In this document: in pieces, positions 45,786 to 55,682 of the stretch | How the letters are laid out: each line of letters starts with the position of its first letter | Numbering within the stretch: the first letter of the stretch is position 1 | Source: DATKYQ01 sp035528415 | Lineage (GTDB): Bacteria > Myxococcota > B64-G9 | Direction of reading: 5' to 3' | Assembly: GCA_035528415.1 (NCBI GenBank) | Contig: DATKYQ010000078.1 | Location: 1 to 64,000, forward strand | Length of the DNA stretch: 64,000 nt | Notes under the pieces: model-generated | The model's database searches: none | Told to the model about the DNA's origin: nothing | Seen by the model: only the letters and a program-made list of their open reading frames with translations | Made by a program: the position numbers and the translations under genes

Positions 45786-48263
45786 TTGAAACTGACATGC
45801 ACGCAATGCTCAGCGTTATTTTCCATCGACGACTCTCTTCTTGTGGGCAGAGGCATCAGGGCTCAGTGCCCCGCCTGCGGCACAATACAGGTTATTAAGG
45901 GCCCTCCCGATTCCGCGGCACCTTCCCCTGAACCTGTAAGCGCAAATAACAGGCCGCCGCCGTTGCCATCCTTGCCGCCCTTGGCTGCCCAAGAGAAACA
46001 CGAGCCCCCTCCGATGGTTACCGCTTCGAGCCAACCCGTCCTGCCGCCGGATCGTTGCGAGCGCTGTGGGGCCATCATCGAGCCCGGAAGCGGAGGCGGT
46101 GGTTTGTGCCCCAGGTGCCAGGGTCAGTCGCGGGGATTGACGCTGGGACAGGGAAAGGAGCGTGAGTGGCGGGTCAGGAAACCGGATGGAATCGTGTTCG
46201 GGCCCCTCGTTTTGCAAGAGATTAAGAGCAAGTTCGAAGCCGGAGAAGTGAACGCCGGGGACATGGTGTCCCAGGGGGAAGGGGAGTTCAGGCTGATCTC
46301 CAGCTTTCCGGAATTCTCCTCGTTTTTCAGGCGCCCCGGCGAGGCAATCGAGATGACCTTCAAACATCCGCCCCCCTCGCATAAGGGGCGTAACCTGGCC
46401 GTCTCGATAGTGATCCTGCTCGCACTGGGAGGAGCGGCAGGGTGGTATTACTTTGTGCACCTGCACGCTGGTGGCAAGAGCACGCCCGACATACTCGATG
46501 AGATTCTTCAGGAATTTGCCAAGGACATTCCCAATCCCAGCGGAAAAATCGATGACTTGCTGGCCGAGGGAAACAAGTTGATGCTGCGAGACGATCGCCT
46601 GAGTTACATTCGGGCGGACAGGGCTTTCAAGATCGCCATGCTGCTCGCTCACGGCGACATTCGAGCCTGCGCCGGCTGGGTGCAAAACAGGGCGATGCTC
46701 GACAGTCACGATCCCGATGTTGTCCAGCGCAAGATGGCTCTCGATCTGATCGACTACCAACTCGAACGCAATCCGGGGCAACCCGATCTGCTCAGGGCCA
46801 AGTCCTACCTGTATTATGGCCTGGGCAGGGTTTCCGAGGCCCGTGCACTGGCCGATAAAGCCCTGGTGAAGAACGACGAAGATGCCGGCGCCAGGTTGAT
46901 TTTCGGCGTCAGCTTCATCGATTCGAACTCCGAGCAGGCCATAGAGCAGATCAATGTGGCCCTGAAGCAAAACCCGGATCTGAACGCAGCCGCTCGTTTC
47001 TTGGGAGAAGCTTACATTCGCCTGGGAAAGTTCAATCGTGCGCTGGGATACTTCCACAAGAGACTGAAAAAAGATCCGGGGCAGCAAGAAATCCTGCGGG
47101 CGGCAGCCCGGCTCTATCTCGAGGTGGGCCAATTTGCGAAAGCCAGAGAGCACTACGAGATGATCCTGGCAGCCAGCCCCGGCAATGCCGATGCGCTGGT
47201 GGCCGTCTCGAGAATCTATACCCAGGTTTTCGCAAAGCCCCAAAGAGCGCTGGCTATAATTGACAGTGCTCTCGATGGCAAGGCCGAAATGTCTGAGGCC
47301 AAAAGGGCCCAGGTTCTCAGCGAGCGGTCAATTGCCTGCCGGATGCTGGGAAAGACTGATGAGGCCATGAAATCCGTAGAGCGGGCCCTGAAGGACGATC
47401 CCATCCTGGTTCCGGCCTTATACGCCCGAGCCGTACTCGGTCAGGGCAACTCAGACGTCTCATCCTCGCTGCAACAGCTGTCCGATCTTCTGACCCACAT
47501 GCCGCGCTCGGCCAGGCTGCGTGCTAGGCTGGCCGAAGTTCGTTCGCAATCCGTTGATTTGCAGAAAGCGCTTCAGGAAATGAAAGATGCCGTAGACCTG
47601 GGCGGCAATGACCTGGATATTGTCTTGATGATGGCCGTAATGAGTATTTTCCTCGACGACGCCAACCAGGCTTATGCCTGGCTAAAGAGATCGACCGACA
47701 TCGATCCATTCTACGCTGAAAATCATTTTACGTTGACCGCCTTCTACGATAATTCTTCCCTGCTGCGCCTGTCCGTAAAACGAGCCGCCGAGGCGGCCAA
47801 GAACTTCGGTGATGATCCGCTGATTATGACACTGTATGGGGCGGTGCTGTTGCGCTTCGGAAACCTGGACAGGGCGCGAGCAATTCTCGACAGGGCGCTT
47901 GTTGCAGATAAGGAATGCTTTTCCGCGAACTTCTTCATGGGTGTGCTCTGGCTGATGAAGAATCGCCCCGCGCAGGCGCTGCCTTTCCTTGAGCGGGCAC
48001 ACGAATATGACTCGCTGCAGCGGACGGCGGCCAGGTTGTTGGCCATGACGCTTGCCGAGGTCGGCAAGAGTAAGAAGGCGCTTGAGATCTATACCAACAT
48101 TCTCCAGTCCGCGCCGGGCGATCTTGACTCCCACCTGGGCTTGGCCGAGGTCTACCTGAAATTGAGAAAGAAGAAAAAAGCCATCTCCGAACTGCTGTTG
48201 GTCTACAAGAGGGACGTAGACAACCTGGCTGCCAAGAAGCTCCTGTTTCAACTCGGGCGTTGA
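45786..48263 (+). CDS. Zinc-ribbon/GYF/TPR membrane protein
   Basis: This is an 825-aa protein from the TTG at 45786, which has AAGGGG 7 bases upstream and starts directly at the zinc ribbon KLTCTQC...CPACG (MJ0042 type). A second Cys pair group (CERCG...CPRCQ) follows near residue 95. Next come a GYF-like segment (WRVRKPDGIVFGPLVLQEIKS), a single membrane helix (LAVSIVILLALGGAAGWYYF, about 205-225) and then about 600 residues of TPR repeats. The N-terminal part would be cytosolic and the TPR part outside, a layout known from myxobacterial proteins of unknown role. An earlier in-frame TTG at 45756 lacks a ribosome site. Confidence 0.78.
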   Translation: MKLTCTQCSALFSIDDSLLVGRGIRAQCPACGTIQVIKGPPDSAAPSPEPVSANNRPPPLPSLPPLAAQEKHEPPPMVTASSQPVLPPDRCERCGAIIEPGSGGGGLCPRCQGQSRGLTLGQGKEREWRVRKPDGIVFGPLVLQEIKSKFEAGEVNAGDMVSQGEGEFRLISSFPEFSSFFRRPGEAIEMTFKHPPPSHKGRNLAVSIVILLALGGAAGWYYFVHLHAGGKSTPDILDEILQEFAKDIPNPSGKIDDLLAEGNKLMLRDDRLSYIRADRAFKIAMLLAHGDIRACAGWVQNRAMLDSHDPDVVQRKMALDLIDYQLERNPGQPDLLRAKSYLYYGLGRVSEARALADKALVKNDEDAGARLIFGVSFIDSNSEQAIEQINVALKQNPDLNAAARFLGEAYIRLGKFNRALGYFHKRLKKDPGQQEILRAAARLYLEVGQFAKAREHYEMILAASPGNADALVAVSRIYTQVFAKPQRALAIIDSALDGKAEMSEAKRAQVLSERSIACRMLGKTDEAMKSVERALKDDPILVPALYARAVLGQGNSDVSSSLQQLSDLLTHMPRSARLRARLAEVRSQSVDLQKALQEMKDAVDLGGNDLDIVLMMAVMSIFLDDANQAYAWLKRSTDIDPFYAENHFTLTAFYDNSSLLRLSVKRAAEAAKNFGDDPLIMTLYGAVLLRFGNLDRARAILDRALVADKECFSANFFMGVLWLMKNRPAQALPFLERAHEYDSLQRTAARLLAMTLAEVGKSKKALEIYTNILQSAPGDLDSHLGLAEVYLKLRKKKKAISELLLVYKRDVDNLAAKKLLFQLGR

Positions 48264-48321
48264 CAGAGCCGCCTTTTGTGTCGAAGACTGCGGGCATGTC
48301 ATCTACCCAGAGGAGGCGCCC

Positions 48322-49605
48322 ATGCGTATACTGTTGATTGGGCAAGGAGGCCGGGAACATGCCCTGGCCTGGAAGATCGCAAAAAGCCGCGAGGTCGATC
48401 AGGTGCTTTGCGCGCCGGGTAACGCCGGCATCGCGCTCGAACCCAAGGTCTCCTGCATTCCGGTGGCTGCCGACGATCTTCCAGGGCTTATCAAAATGGC
48501 ACGTGAAAGGCGGCCCGACCTGGTGGTTGTGGGGCCCGAACAACCGCTGGTCGCAGGCCTTACCGACCAACTGGCCGGGATCGGTATAGCGGCGCTGGGA
48601 CCGCTCAAAAAGGGCGCCATGATCGAGGGGAGCAAGGTGTTCTCCAAGCAACTCATGCAGCGCCACGGCATCCCATCGGCGGAATTCGAGGTTTTCTCGA
48701 GGTTTGACGAGGCTGTGGGGTTTGTCAAGTCGCATCCCGGGAACTGGGTTGTCAAGGCGGACGGCTTGGCGGCGGGCAAGGGCGTATTTCCCTGCACCAG
48801 CCAGGATGAATCCCTGCGAGCGCTTACGAAGATCATGATCGAGCGCGCCTACGGCGCAGCCGGCGATCGGGTCGTGATCGAGTCATTCCTGATGGGCGAG
48901 GAGGTTTCGTGCATCGCTTTAACCGACGGCGAGAGGATTCTCATGTTGGCCTCGTCGCAGGATCACAAACGGGCCTACGACGGCGACCAGGGGCCGAACA
49001 CCGGCGGCATGGGAGCCTATTCGCCGGCGCCCGTGCTGGACGACGAAATGCAAAGACGCTTGGTCGGCGAGGTCTTCGAGCCGCTCGTTCTCGGGATGGC
49101 GTCCGAGGGAATTCGCTATCGCGGCATTCTCTACGCCGGCCTGATGATCACTCCTGACGGCCCGCAAGTGCTGGAGTTCAACGCCCGCCTGGGTGATCCG
49201 GAATGCCAGCCGTTGCTGTTAAGGTTGCGTTCCGACCCCGTGCCGGCGCTTCTGGCGGCGGCTAAAGGCAGCCTGGCCGGAGTTTCGCTCGATTGGGATG
49301 AGCGGCCGGCGGTATGCGTGGTCATGGCCTCGGGCGGCTATCCGGGTTCATACGAGAAGGGCAAGCCGATATCCGGCCTGGGCCGGGCAGCGGAGATGGA
49401 CGACGTAAAAGTGTTCCATGCCGGCACCACAAGCGCGGATGGACGCATCGTGACCGCCGGAGGGCGGGTGCTCTCGGTATGCGCCCTGGGCGCGGACATC
49501 GGCGCAGCCGTCGAGAGGGCTTACGCGGCTGTCGCGGCAATCGAGTTCGAGGGAGTTCACTACCGTAAAGACATCGCCCACCGGGCGCTTTCGAGGTTGT
49601 CATGA
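48322..49605 (+). CDS. purD: Phosphoribosylamine-glycine ligase
   Basis: PurD joins glycine to phosphoribosylamine in purine synthesis. The 427-aa protein has the ATP-grasp fold: GQGGREHALAWKIAKS at the N-terminus, KADGLAAGKGV for nucleotide binding, DHKRAYDGDQGPNTGGMG and LEFNARLGDPECQPLL for metal ligands. AGAGGAGG precedes the ATG. It overlaps purE by 4 bases and begins an operon that continues into LPS transport genes. Confidence 0.95.
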   Translation: MRILLIGQGGREHALAWKIAKSREVDQVLCAPGNAGIALEPKVSCIPVAADDLPGLIKMARERRPDLVVVGPEQPLVAGLTDQLAGIGIAALGPLKKGAMIEGSKVFSKQLMQRHGIPSAEFEVFSRFDEAVGFVKSHPGNWVVKADGLAAGKGVFPCTSQDESLRALTKIMIERAYGAAGDRVVIESFLMGEEVSCIALTDGERILMLASSQDHKRAYDGDQGPNTGGMGAYSPAPVLDDEMQRRLVGEVFEPLVLGMASEGIRYRGILYAGLMITPDGPQVLEFNARLGDPECQPLLLRLRSDPVPALLAAAKGSLAGVSLDWDERPAVCVVMASGGYPGSYEKGKPISGLGRAAEMDDVKVFHAGTTSADGRIVTAGGRVLSVCALGADIGAAVERAYAAVAAIEFEGVHYRKDIAHRALSRLS

Positions 49606-50102
49606 GCGTGAAAAAAGTCTTGATACTGATGGGTTCCGCAAACGACCTGGACGTGATGCGCAACACCGCCGAGGCTCTCGGCCTGTTTGGAATCGACTGC
49701 GATCTGCACATCGCCTCGGCCCACCGCACGCCGCAGAAGGTGATCGAACTGGTCAGCGGAGCACGCCGGAACGGCTACGGGGTCGTCATCGCCGGAGCGG
49801 GCATGGCCGCGCACCTGGGCGGAGTGGCGGCGGCGCACACTACCTTGCCGGTGATCGGGGTTCCGCTGGCAGCGGGAGAGCTTGCCGGCGTCGACGCCCT
49901 GCTCTCATCGGTGCAGATGCCGCGGGGGGTCGCGCTGGCCTCGATGGGTATCGGTGAGGCCGGGGCCTTCAATGCCGGCCTGATGGCCGCGGCCATGCTG
50001 TCCATCGCCGACCAGGATATTGCCGAAAAGCTTGCAAGCTTCAGGGAAAAGATGGCCAGGAAGGTCGAGGAGAAAGACTTAGCCCTGTCCCGGGAAAAGT
50101 GA
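49602..50102 (+). CDS. purE: N5-carboxyaminoimidazole ribonucleotide mutase, class I
   Basis: PurE converts N5-CAIR to CAIR in purine synthesis. The 166-aa protein has MGSANDLDVM (the Ser and Asp of the GSxSD loop), ASAHRTPQK with the catalytic His, and GAGMAAHLGGVAAAHTTLPVIGVP. Class I usually works with PurK, which is not in this window. Overlaps by 4 bases on both sides show coupling with purD and lptF. Confidence 0.94.
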   Translation: MSVKKVLILMGSANDLDVMRNTAEALGLFGIDCDLHIASAHRTPQKVIELVSGARRNGYGVVIAGAGMAAHLGGVAAAHTTLPVIGVPLAAGELAGVDALLSSVQMPRGVALASMGIGEAGAFNAGLMAAAMLSIADQDIAEKLASFREKMARKVEEKDLALSREK

Positions 50103-51202
50103 TCGTTTATAAATACATAGCCCGCGAGATTTTCTGGCCGGTTCTGGTGGCCTTTTTTTTCCTGAACCTCTTGTTCCTGGTAGTCCAGATTCTGAAAATT
50201 GCCACGCTGGCGGTCGGCGTGGGCCTCGGGCTGCCGGACATGCTGCACATTGTCTTGTATTCGCTGCCCAGCTTCGCCGTATTTACCATTCCCATTGCGG
50301 TTCTGACCGGGGTGCTCTTGGGTCTGGGGCGCATGACAGCCGACGGCGAGTTGGTTGCCCTGGCGGGAGCCGGTGTATCCAACCTGGGGTTGTCCGCTGT
50401 GCCTGCGGTCATCGGCGTTGCTGCAAGTCTTATGGCCTTCTGTTTTGCATCCTGGGTGGCTCCCGCCGCCAACATGGCGTTACGCCGAACATTCGTGGAT
50501 CTCAGCAAAAGACACATCGCGGCGAGCCTCGACCCCGGACGGTTCTTCGATGATATCCCCGGAGTGGTGCTCTTCCCTCGGCGGACTGCCGGAGCGCCGG
50601 GAGAGTTCGATGGCTTGATGATGTTCGATCGTCGTCCGGGACGCGCGCGGCACTTGCTTTTTGCGGCACGGGCGAAGGTCAAACCCGGGCGGACCGGGAA
50701 CTTCCTCGATCTGAATCTCGCAGGCGGAGAGGTGCATGCTCTGGACAGAAGGCGTAGGCTGTACTCGCTTGCCATGTTCGAGAAAGCCAGCGTAGCGATC
50801 GACATTGACCGACTGGTAGACGAGAGAACGCGTTTCATTTCGCCGACTGACAGCCTCGATCTCTCCGAACTGGCCGCGGCCGCTGGGGAGCGGAGCCGCA
50901 GCCCGCGCGAGCAAGCCGTCTACTCCGCAGCCTGGCAGCGTCGCTTCGCCTTTCCGGCGGCGGCGTTTTTCTTTTCGCTTCTGGCCTGCGCCCTGGGAGC
51001 GATGGGCAAGTTGCGGGGACGGCGGCACACGTTGCTGTATTCGGCCGGCCTGGTGGCTGCCTACTACCTGCTGTCGCGCGCCGGTGACGCCGTCGCCGGC
51101 AAGGCTTGGTTTCATCCGGCATTGGTCGCCTGGCTACCGGATATTATTATTTTTGGATTGGCGTGTTGGCTGTTGGTGCTGCGCGGGAGGCGAGCGGGAT
51201 GA
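50099..51202 (+). CDS. lptF: LPS export permease LptF (YjgP/YjgQ family)
   Basis: This 367-aa permease subunit, with LptG and LptB, extracts LPS from the inner membrane. It starts at GTG within the purE stop (overlap 4). Three membrane segments at the N-terminus (about 10-32, 55-75, 95-118), a periplasmic jellyroll of about 140 residues and three more at the C-terminus give the family topology. It is paired with lptG (ATGA overlap). Assignment to F and G follows gene order. Confidence 0.88.
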   Translation: MIVYKYIAREIFWPVLVAFFFLNLLFLVVQILKIATLAVGVGLGLPDMLHIVLYSLPSFAVFTIPIAVLTGVLLGLGRMTADGELVALAGAGVSNLGLSAVPAVIGVAASLMAFCFASWVAPAANMALRRTFVDLSKRHIAASLDPGRFFDDIPGVVLFPRRTAGAPGEFDGLMMFDRRPGRARHLLFAARAKVKPGRTGNFLDLNLAGGEVHALDRRRRLYSLAMFEKASVAIDIDRLVDERTRFISPTDSLDLSELAAAAGERSRSPREQAVYSAAWQRRFAFPAAAFFFSLLACALGAMGKLRGRRHTLLYSAGLVAAYYLLSRAGDAVAGKAWFHPALVAWLPDIIIFGLACWLLVLRGRRAG

Positions 51203-52278
51203 CTCTCGAGCGCATGCTGTTCGGATTGCACTTGCGGGTTCTCTTGGCCTCGCTTGGCGTGCTCTTGCTGCTATCCGTTGTGATGGAGTTCTTCGAATCG
51301 GCCCACGCCTTGCTGTCCGGCCGTGGCAGCGCCAGTGACGTATTGTTCTTCTGCCTGTACCGGGTTCCCGATCTTGTCGTGTTGCTCGTGCCGATCGCCC
51401 TGGTGGCCGCAAGCTGCGTGACCTTTGCTTTACTGAGCCGCGGCAACGAACTGCGGGCCCTGGCGGCCGCGGGAATCGGACCGGCCAGGATCGCCCTGCC
51501 GGTGTTTGCAATAGCCGCACTGGCCGTTGTGGCTGCGATCCTGACTGCCGAATTCGTCGTGCCCCCGGCGCTCGATCGCCTGGACCAGCTGATGCTTGCC
51601 AAGTTCGGGCGCATCGATTCGTCGTGGCGATTCTACCATGTGCGTCACTGGTACAAGGGCGACGACGACCGCATCTTTCACGTGATAGGGCGCTCGGGCG
51701 ACCTGCACCGGATCAAAGTGTTCGAGCTGTTCGAGGTAGACGATAATTTTCACTTGCGGCGGCGCACACGGGTAAACCAGGCCACCTGGAAGAGCGATCA
51801 TTGGGAGGGAGAATGGGTTGAGACATGGCGGTTTTCCGACGCTGCCATAATTGCCCACTCTCGTGACAGGCACAAGAAACTCGACTGGCCCGAGAGGCCA
51901 GAACGCTTCAAGAACTTGCAGGGAAGGCCGAAACAGAAGACGTTCGCCGAGCTTTCAGGCACGATCGACGAGATGCGGGCCCGGGGGTTCCCACAGGCTC
52001 CCTACCGGCTCGAGTTGCATAACCGCTTCGCCTTTCCCATATTGGGGGTTTGCCTGGTCTTTTTCTTCTTTCCCTGGTTGTCCGCGCCGAGTCGTCGTCG
52101 CTCGCTCGCAGGCGCCCTGAGCGAATCGATCGGGCTGATTTTCGCCGCCTATTTCGTCGTGGCCGTCTGCACCGCGGCGGTCGGGGGAAGGTTGCTAAGC
52201 GCCGTTGCGGGGGCCTGGATTCCCCCGATCTTGTTTCTCATTGCCGCCTTGCCCGGCTGGCTGCGAGCGGAGAGATGA
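51199..52278 (+). CDS. lptG: LPS export permease LptG (YjgP/YjgQ family)
   Basis: From the ATG at 51199 (ATGA overlap with lptF) this is a 359-aa permease with the same 3+3 membrane layout and a beta-rich periplasmic middle (residues 110-250, for example FHVIGRSGDLHRIKVFELFE). The last cytosolic segment, HNRFAFPILGVCLVFFFFPW, is conserved in LptG. Longer forms starting upstream would add a tail encoded in lptF. It is followed without a gap by the O-antigen ligase-like gene, so LPS assembly and export are linked here. Confidence 0.88.
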   Translation: MTLERMLFGLHLRVLLASLGVLLLLSVVMEFFESAHALLSGRGSASDVLFFCLYRVPDLVVLLVPIALVAASCVTFALLSRGNELRALAAAGIGPARIALPVFAIAALAVVAAILTAEFVVPPALDRLDQLMLAKFGRIDSSWRFYHVRHWYKGDDDRIFHVIGRSGDLHRIKVFELFEVDDNFHLRRRTRVNQATWKSDHWEGEWVETWRFSDAAIIAHSRDRHKKLDWPERPERFKNLQGRPKQKTFAELSGTIDEMRARGFPQAPYRLELHNRFAFPILGVCLVFFFFPWLSAPSRRRSLAGALSESIGLIFAAYFVVAVCTAAVGGRLLSAVAGAWIPPILFLIAALPGWLRAER

Positions 52279-53580
52279 ATGGGGACGGAAGCGCTAGCGG
52301 AAGACAGGCCGGCCTGGCTGAGATACTCACGACCGCTGGCTCTTGTGATCTTCGCTTGGTCGCTGCCGGTATCTCTTTTCGGTATGCAGGCCGGTGTGAT
52401 CCTGGGTGCTGTGGTTCTTGCGGCCTGGAGCATCGCCTCCCGGGGGCGCAATCTTTCTCCGACGCCGCTCGACCGTGGCATGTTGGCATTGATCCTGGCT
52501 ATTCTTCTGTCGCTGCTGATGGCGCCGCACGGGGTGCTGTCGTTCCACCGCGCGGCCGGCTTCTGGGTGCTTTCATCTTTCTATGTCACCTGGTTCATGC
52601 TCGACAGCCAAAAAACGCTGCGCCGTGCACTGACGGGCATCTTCGTACTGGCCTGCGCCGCCGCGATCTTCGCCGTCTACCAGAGCATCAGCGGTCACTA
52701 CCCCCTGGGACACCTGCTTCATCCGCATGCCGAGCGGTTGTTGCAGCGGGTTCCGGGCATGAGCAATCGCATCGGCGGATCGGGTTTCTTCTACAGTCGC
52801 CTCAGCCTGGCCCATGTCCTGTTGTTTCCCTTGTGCTGGTCGGTCTCGCTGGCCATCGAGCCGCAAAAGCTCTCTAGGCGCTTGCTGCTGTTGTTGGCGG
52901 CGGCGGTGATCGGCATGGGTATCCTGTTCACCTGGACCCGCGCGGCGCTGGCCGTCTCTGCAGTGGCGCTGTTGGTGATCGTCTTTAGCGGGCTGCGCGG
53001 GGGGCGTAAAAAGGCGCTGATACTGGGTGTCCTGGGGCTGGCAATGCTTCTGGCAGCTTCCATTTGCGTGCCGCGTATGTTCGGGCGCCTGGCTCACAGT
53101 TTCAGCGGCGCCAAGGATTGGGGACGACTGACCATCTGGCAGACGGCGCTGGATCTTGCCAGCGACAATCCGGTGGCCGGCGTGGGGTTTGGCAATTTCG
53201 TACGTGACTCGCGCGCACGCATCGCCGAGCAGGCGCGGGCGGTCAAGGGGCGAAAATTTACCGCCAGCATCGACTGGGCGCACAGCAACCTGCTTACCCT
53301 CCTGGCCGAGTGCGGCATGCTGGGAGCCTTCGCCTTGTGCCTGCTGTGTCTGCTCTATTTCAGGGCCTGTGCGGCGATTTTGAAGACGCTTCCGCCCGAT
53401 GCCCGCGAACTTCGCGGCTTCGTGCGGGGCGCCTTGGTGTCGGTGGCGGCGTTTCTGGCCGTCGGCTTTTTTCACGACACGCTTTTCCACGCCGAGAGCG
53501 CCTTTGCCTTCTGGTTCACCGCAGCGGCCTCGCTGTCGGCCGGGCGTTTGGCGAAGCCTGATTCGGGTGAGCCGCGATGA
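52279..53580 (+). CDS. O-antigen ligase/polymerase family membrane protein
   Basis: This 433-aa protein has about eleven membrane helices and the WaaL/Wzy_C layout. A large periplasmic loop near residues 290-340 contains WQTALDLASDNPVAGVGFGNF and ASIDWAHSNLLTLLAECG, typical for the O-antigen ligase family (the conserved Arg and His lie in this area). It starts right after lptG and overlaps the next gene by 4 bases. Its location between lptFG and rmlACDB fits attachment of O-antigen to lipid A-core. A polymerase role (Wzy) cannot be excluded. Confidence 0.82.
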   Translation: MGTEALAEDRPAWLRYSRPLALVIFAWSLPVSLFGMQAGVILGAVVLAAWSIASRGRNLSPTPLDRGMLALILAILLSLLMAPHGVLSFHRAAGFWVLSSFYVTWFMLDSQKTLRRALTGIFVLACAAAIFAVYQSISGHYPLGHLLHPHAERLLQRVPGMSNRIGGSGFFYSRLSLAHVLLFPLCWSVSLAIEPQKLSRRLLLLLAAAVIGMGILFTWTRAALAVSAVALLVIVFSGLRGGRKKALILGVLGLAMLLAASICVPRMFGRLAHSFSGAKDWGRLTIWQTALDLASDNPVAGVGFGNFVRDSRARIAEQARAVKGRKFTASIDWAHSNLLTLLAECGMLGAFALCLLCLLYFRACAAILKTLPPDARELRGFVRGALVSVAAFLAVGFFHDTLFHAESAFAFWFTAAASLSAGRLAKPDSGEPR

Positions 53581-54176
53581 TGCAGTTAGCCTCGGATTTG
53601 CTGCTTGTGGTTGTCTTGTTGAACATAGGCCTGCGAGGCGTTTTTCCGACTCCCGGCCTGTGGGCCGTCGTTGGAGTGCTGGTCCTCTCGTCTCTGTTGC
53701 CTGTGATGGCGCGGCCTTCGCCGCCCGGCTCGCTGCGTCGCGATCGCATGCTTTTTATCGGCGGGCTGTTTTTACTGCTCATGCCGGGTGCTCTCTCCGT
53801 CGATCTGTGGCTGGCGCTGCCCGCCTGCGGTTTTTTGATCCTCGGTTCGCTGAGCGCCGTGTCCGACAACTGGAAGCGCGGCCGAACCGAGATAGTGCTT
53901 GCCGGCGTGATTACGATGCTGGCTGTCGCCGCGGTCGCGGGAGCGGATCGAGCCATTATGGCCTACCTGGCGACGGCTCCCAAGTTTCCCGGACGAGTAG
54001 AGTTCCTTGTGCCCATGGCGGCCTGGGGGTGCTTGTGGTTCGGCCTCGACGCCCACTTGCGATCGCTGCCCGGCAAGACCGGGCCGGGTCTTACGGGTTG
54101 GGTATGGGATCGACGTTATCAACTGGGGCTGTGCCTTGCGGCCGCGGCGCTTTTTGCCCGGCAATTCGTGTTTTGA
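53577..54176 (+). CDS. Small polytopic membrane protein, unknown
   Basis: This 199-aa protein has about five or six hydrophobic helices and no recognised motif. It overlaps the ligase-like gene by 4 bases and is followed by rmlA after 64 bases. A role in surface polysaccharide is suggested only by position. Confidence 0.6.
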   Translation: MMQLASDLLLVVVLLNIGLRGVFPTPGLWAVVGVLVLSSLLPVMARPSPPGSLRRDRMLFIGGLFLLLMPGALSVDLWLALPACGFLILGSLSAVSDNWKRGRTEIVLAGVITMLAVAAVAGADRAIMAYLATAPKFPGRVEFLVPMAAWGCLWFGLDAHLRSLPGKTGPGLTGWVWDRRYQLGLCLAAAALFARQFVF

Positions 54177-54240
54177 ATCTCGAAAAGTCTTGGCAAAGCA
54201 GTTCTGCCTGAGTAGTCTTTGTTCGGCGCGGAGGTTTTAT

Positions 54241-55113
54241 ATGAAGGGAATCATCCTGGCCGGAGGTTCGGGCACACGCCTGTATCCGCTCACCAAGGCG
54301 GTCTCGAAACAGATGCTGCCGCTTTACGACAAGCCGATGATCTACTATCCGCTCTCGGTGCTCATGCTGGCAGGGATTCGCGAGATCCTGGTGATATCCA
54401 CTCCCCGGGACCTTCCATTTTACCGCGACCTGCTGGGTGACGGGAGTCAGATCGGCCTTTCTTTTTGCTACAGCGAGCAGGATAAGCCCCGCGGCCTGGC
54501 CGACGCCTTCGTCGTCGGCCGAGACTTCATCGGCGACGACCAGGTAGCCTTGATCCTTGGCGACAATGTTTTCTTCGGTCAGCGCCTGAGCGAGATCTTG
54601 AGAAGGGCATCCGGCCTGACCGAGGGGGCGATGATCTTCGGCTACTACGTAAAGGATCCCTCCTCGTTCGGCGTGGTGGAGGTGGACGAGCGAGGGCTGG
54701 CAATCTCACTGGAAGAGAAACCGGAAGAACCGCGCTCGAACTATGCCGTGCCCGGGCTTTATTTCTACGACCGGCAAGTTTCGGAAATCGCCGCCAGACT
54801 CGAGCCGTCCGCCCGCGGTGAACTGGAGATCACCGATCTGAACCGCAAATACCTCGAAGCCGGCAAACTGCATGTCGAGCTTTTCGGGCGCGGCATGGCC
54901 TGGCTGGACACCGGCACCTACGAGGGCATGCTCGAGGCGAGCAACTTCGTGCACACCATCCAGAAGCGCCAGGGTTTCTACATCGCCTGTATAGAAGAAA
55001 TAGCTTACAGGCTGGGATACATCGACGCCGGCAGGCTTTTGGAACTTGCCGGGCCGCTCGGCAAGACCCCTTATGGAGCCTACCTCGAAGATATCGCCCG
55101 CGAGGGACGTTAG
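54241..55113 (+). CDS. rmlA: Glucose-1-phosphate thymidylyltransferase
   Basis: RmlA makes dTDP-glucose from dTTP and glucose-1-phosphate. The ATG at 54241 has GGAGG 7 bases upstream and starts directly at KGIILAGGSGTRLYPLTKAVSKQMLPLYDKPMI-type nucleotide-binding motif; longer in-frame starts have no support. The 290-aa length fits. Motifs LGDNVFFGQ and EKPEEPRSNYAVPGLYFYD are present. It begins rmlACDB with a 2-base gap to rmlC. Confidence 0.95.
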   Translation: MKGIILAGGSGTRLYPLTKAVSKQMLPLYDKPMIYYPLSVLMLAGIREILVISTPRDLPFYRDLLGDGSQIGLSFCYSEQDKPRGLADAFVVGRDFIGDDQVALILGDNVFFGQRLSEILRRASGLTEGAMIFGYYVKDPSSFGVVEVDERGLAISLEEKPEEPRSNYAVPGLYFYDRQVSEIAARLEPSARGELEITDLNRKYLEAGKLHVELFGRGMAWLDTGTYEGMLEASNFVHTIQKRQGFYIACIEEIAYRLGYIDAGRLLELAGPLGKTPYGAYLEDIAREGR

Positions 55114-55115
55114 CG

Positions 55116-55670
55116 ATGGAGTTTCGCGCGCACAAGACGCCCATCGACGGTCTGTTGATCATCGAACCCAAGCTTTTTACAGACGAGCGCGGTTATTTCA
55201 TGGAGTCGTATCGCAAGGCCGATTTCGTAGGATTAGGCATCGAGGTCGACTTCGTCCAGGACAACCAGTCGCGCTCGTGCCTGGGAACCTTACGCGGGCT
55301 TCACTTTCAGAAGACCAATCCCCAGGCCAAGCTGGTAAGGGCCCTAAGCGGCAAGGTCTTCGACGTGGCGGTCGATTTGCGCTCTGGTTCTCCGACTTTC
55401 GGAAAGTGGCACGCGGTGACGCTGGACGCGGACAGCAAGAAGCAGTTCTACATCCCGGCCGGATTCGCCCACGGTTTCTTGGCGCTGACCGACGGCGCCG
55501 AGTTCGCCTACAAGTGTTCGGCCTATTACGATGCAGTGGACGAGGGCGGAATTTTTTTTGACGACCCGGAGATCGGCATCGACTGGCCGCTGCAACAGGT
55601 CGGCCAGCCGCTTCTTAGCGACAAGGACAAGCGCCTGCCGCGACTTCGGGATCTTGGGTTCTCTTTTTGA
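55116..55670 (+). CDS. rmlC: dTDP-4-dehydrorhamnose 3,5-epimerase
   Basis: RmlC epimerises the 4-keto sugar. The 184-aa cupin has DERGYFMESY, the catalytic His in LRGLHFQKTNPQAKLVR, and FIPAGFAHGFLAL-like (here YIPAGFAHGFLAL) followed by FAYKCSAYYDAVDEGG with the active-site Tyr. It lies between rmlA and rmlD in the operon. Confidence 0.95.
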   Translation: MEFRAHKTPIDGLLIIEPKLFTDERGYFMESYRKADFVGLGIEVDFVQDNQSRSCLGTLRGLHFQKTNPQAKLVRALSGKVFDVAVDLRSGSPTFGKWHAVTLDADSKKQFYIPAGFAHGFLALTDGAEFAYKCSAYYDAVDEGGIFFDDPEIGIDWPLQQVGQPLLSDKDKRLPRLRDLGFSF

Positions 55671-55682
55671 GGATGCCTTAAC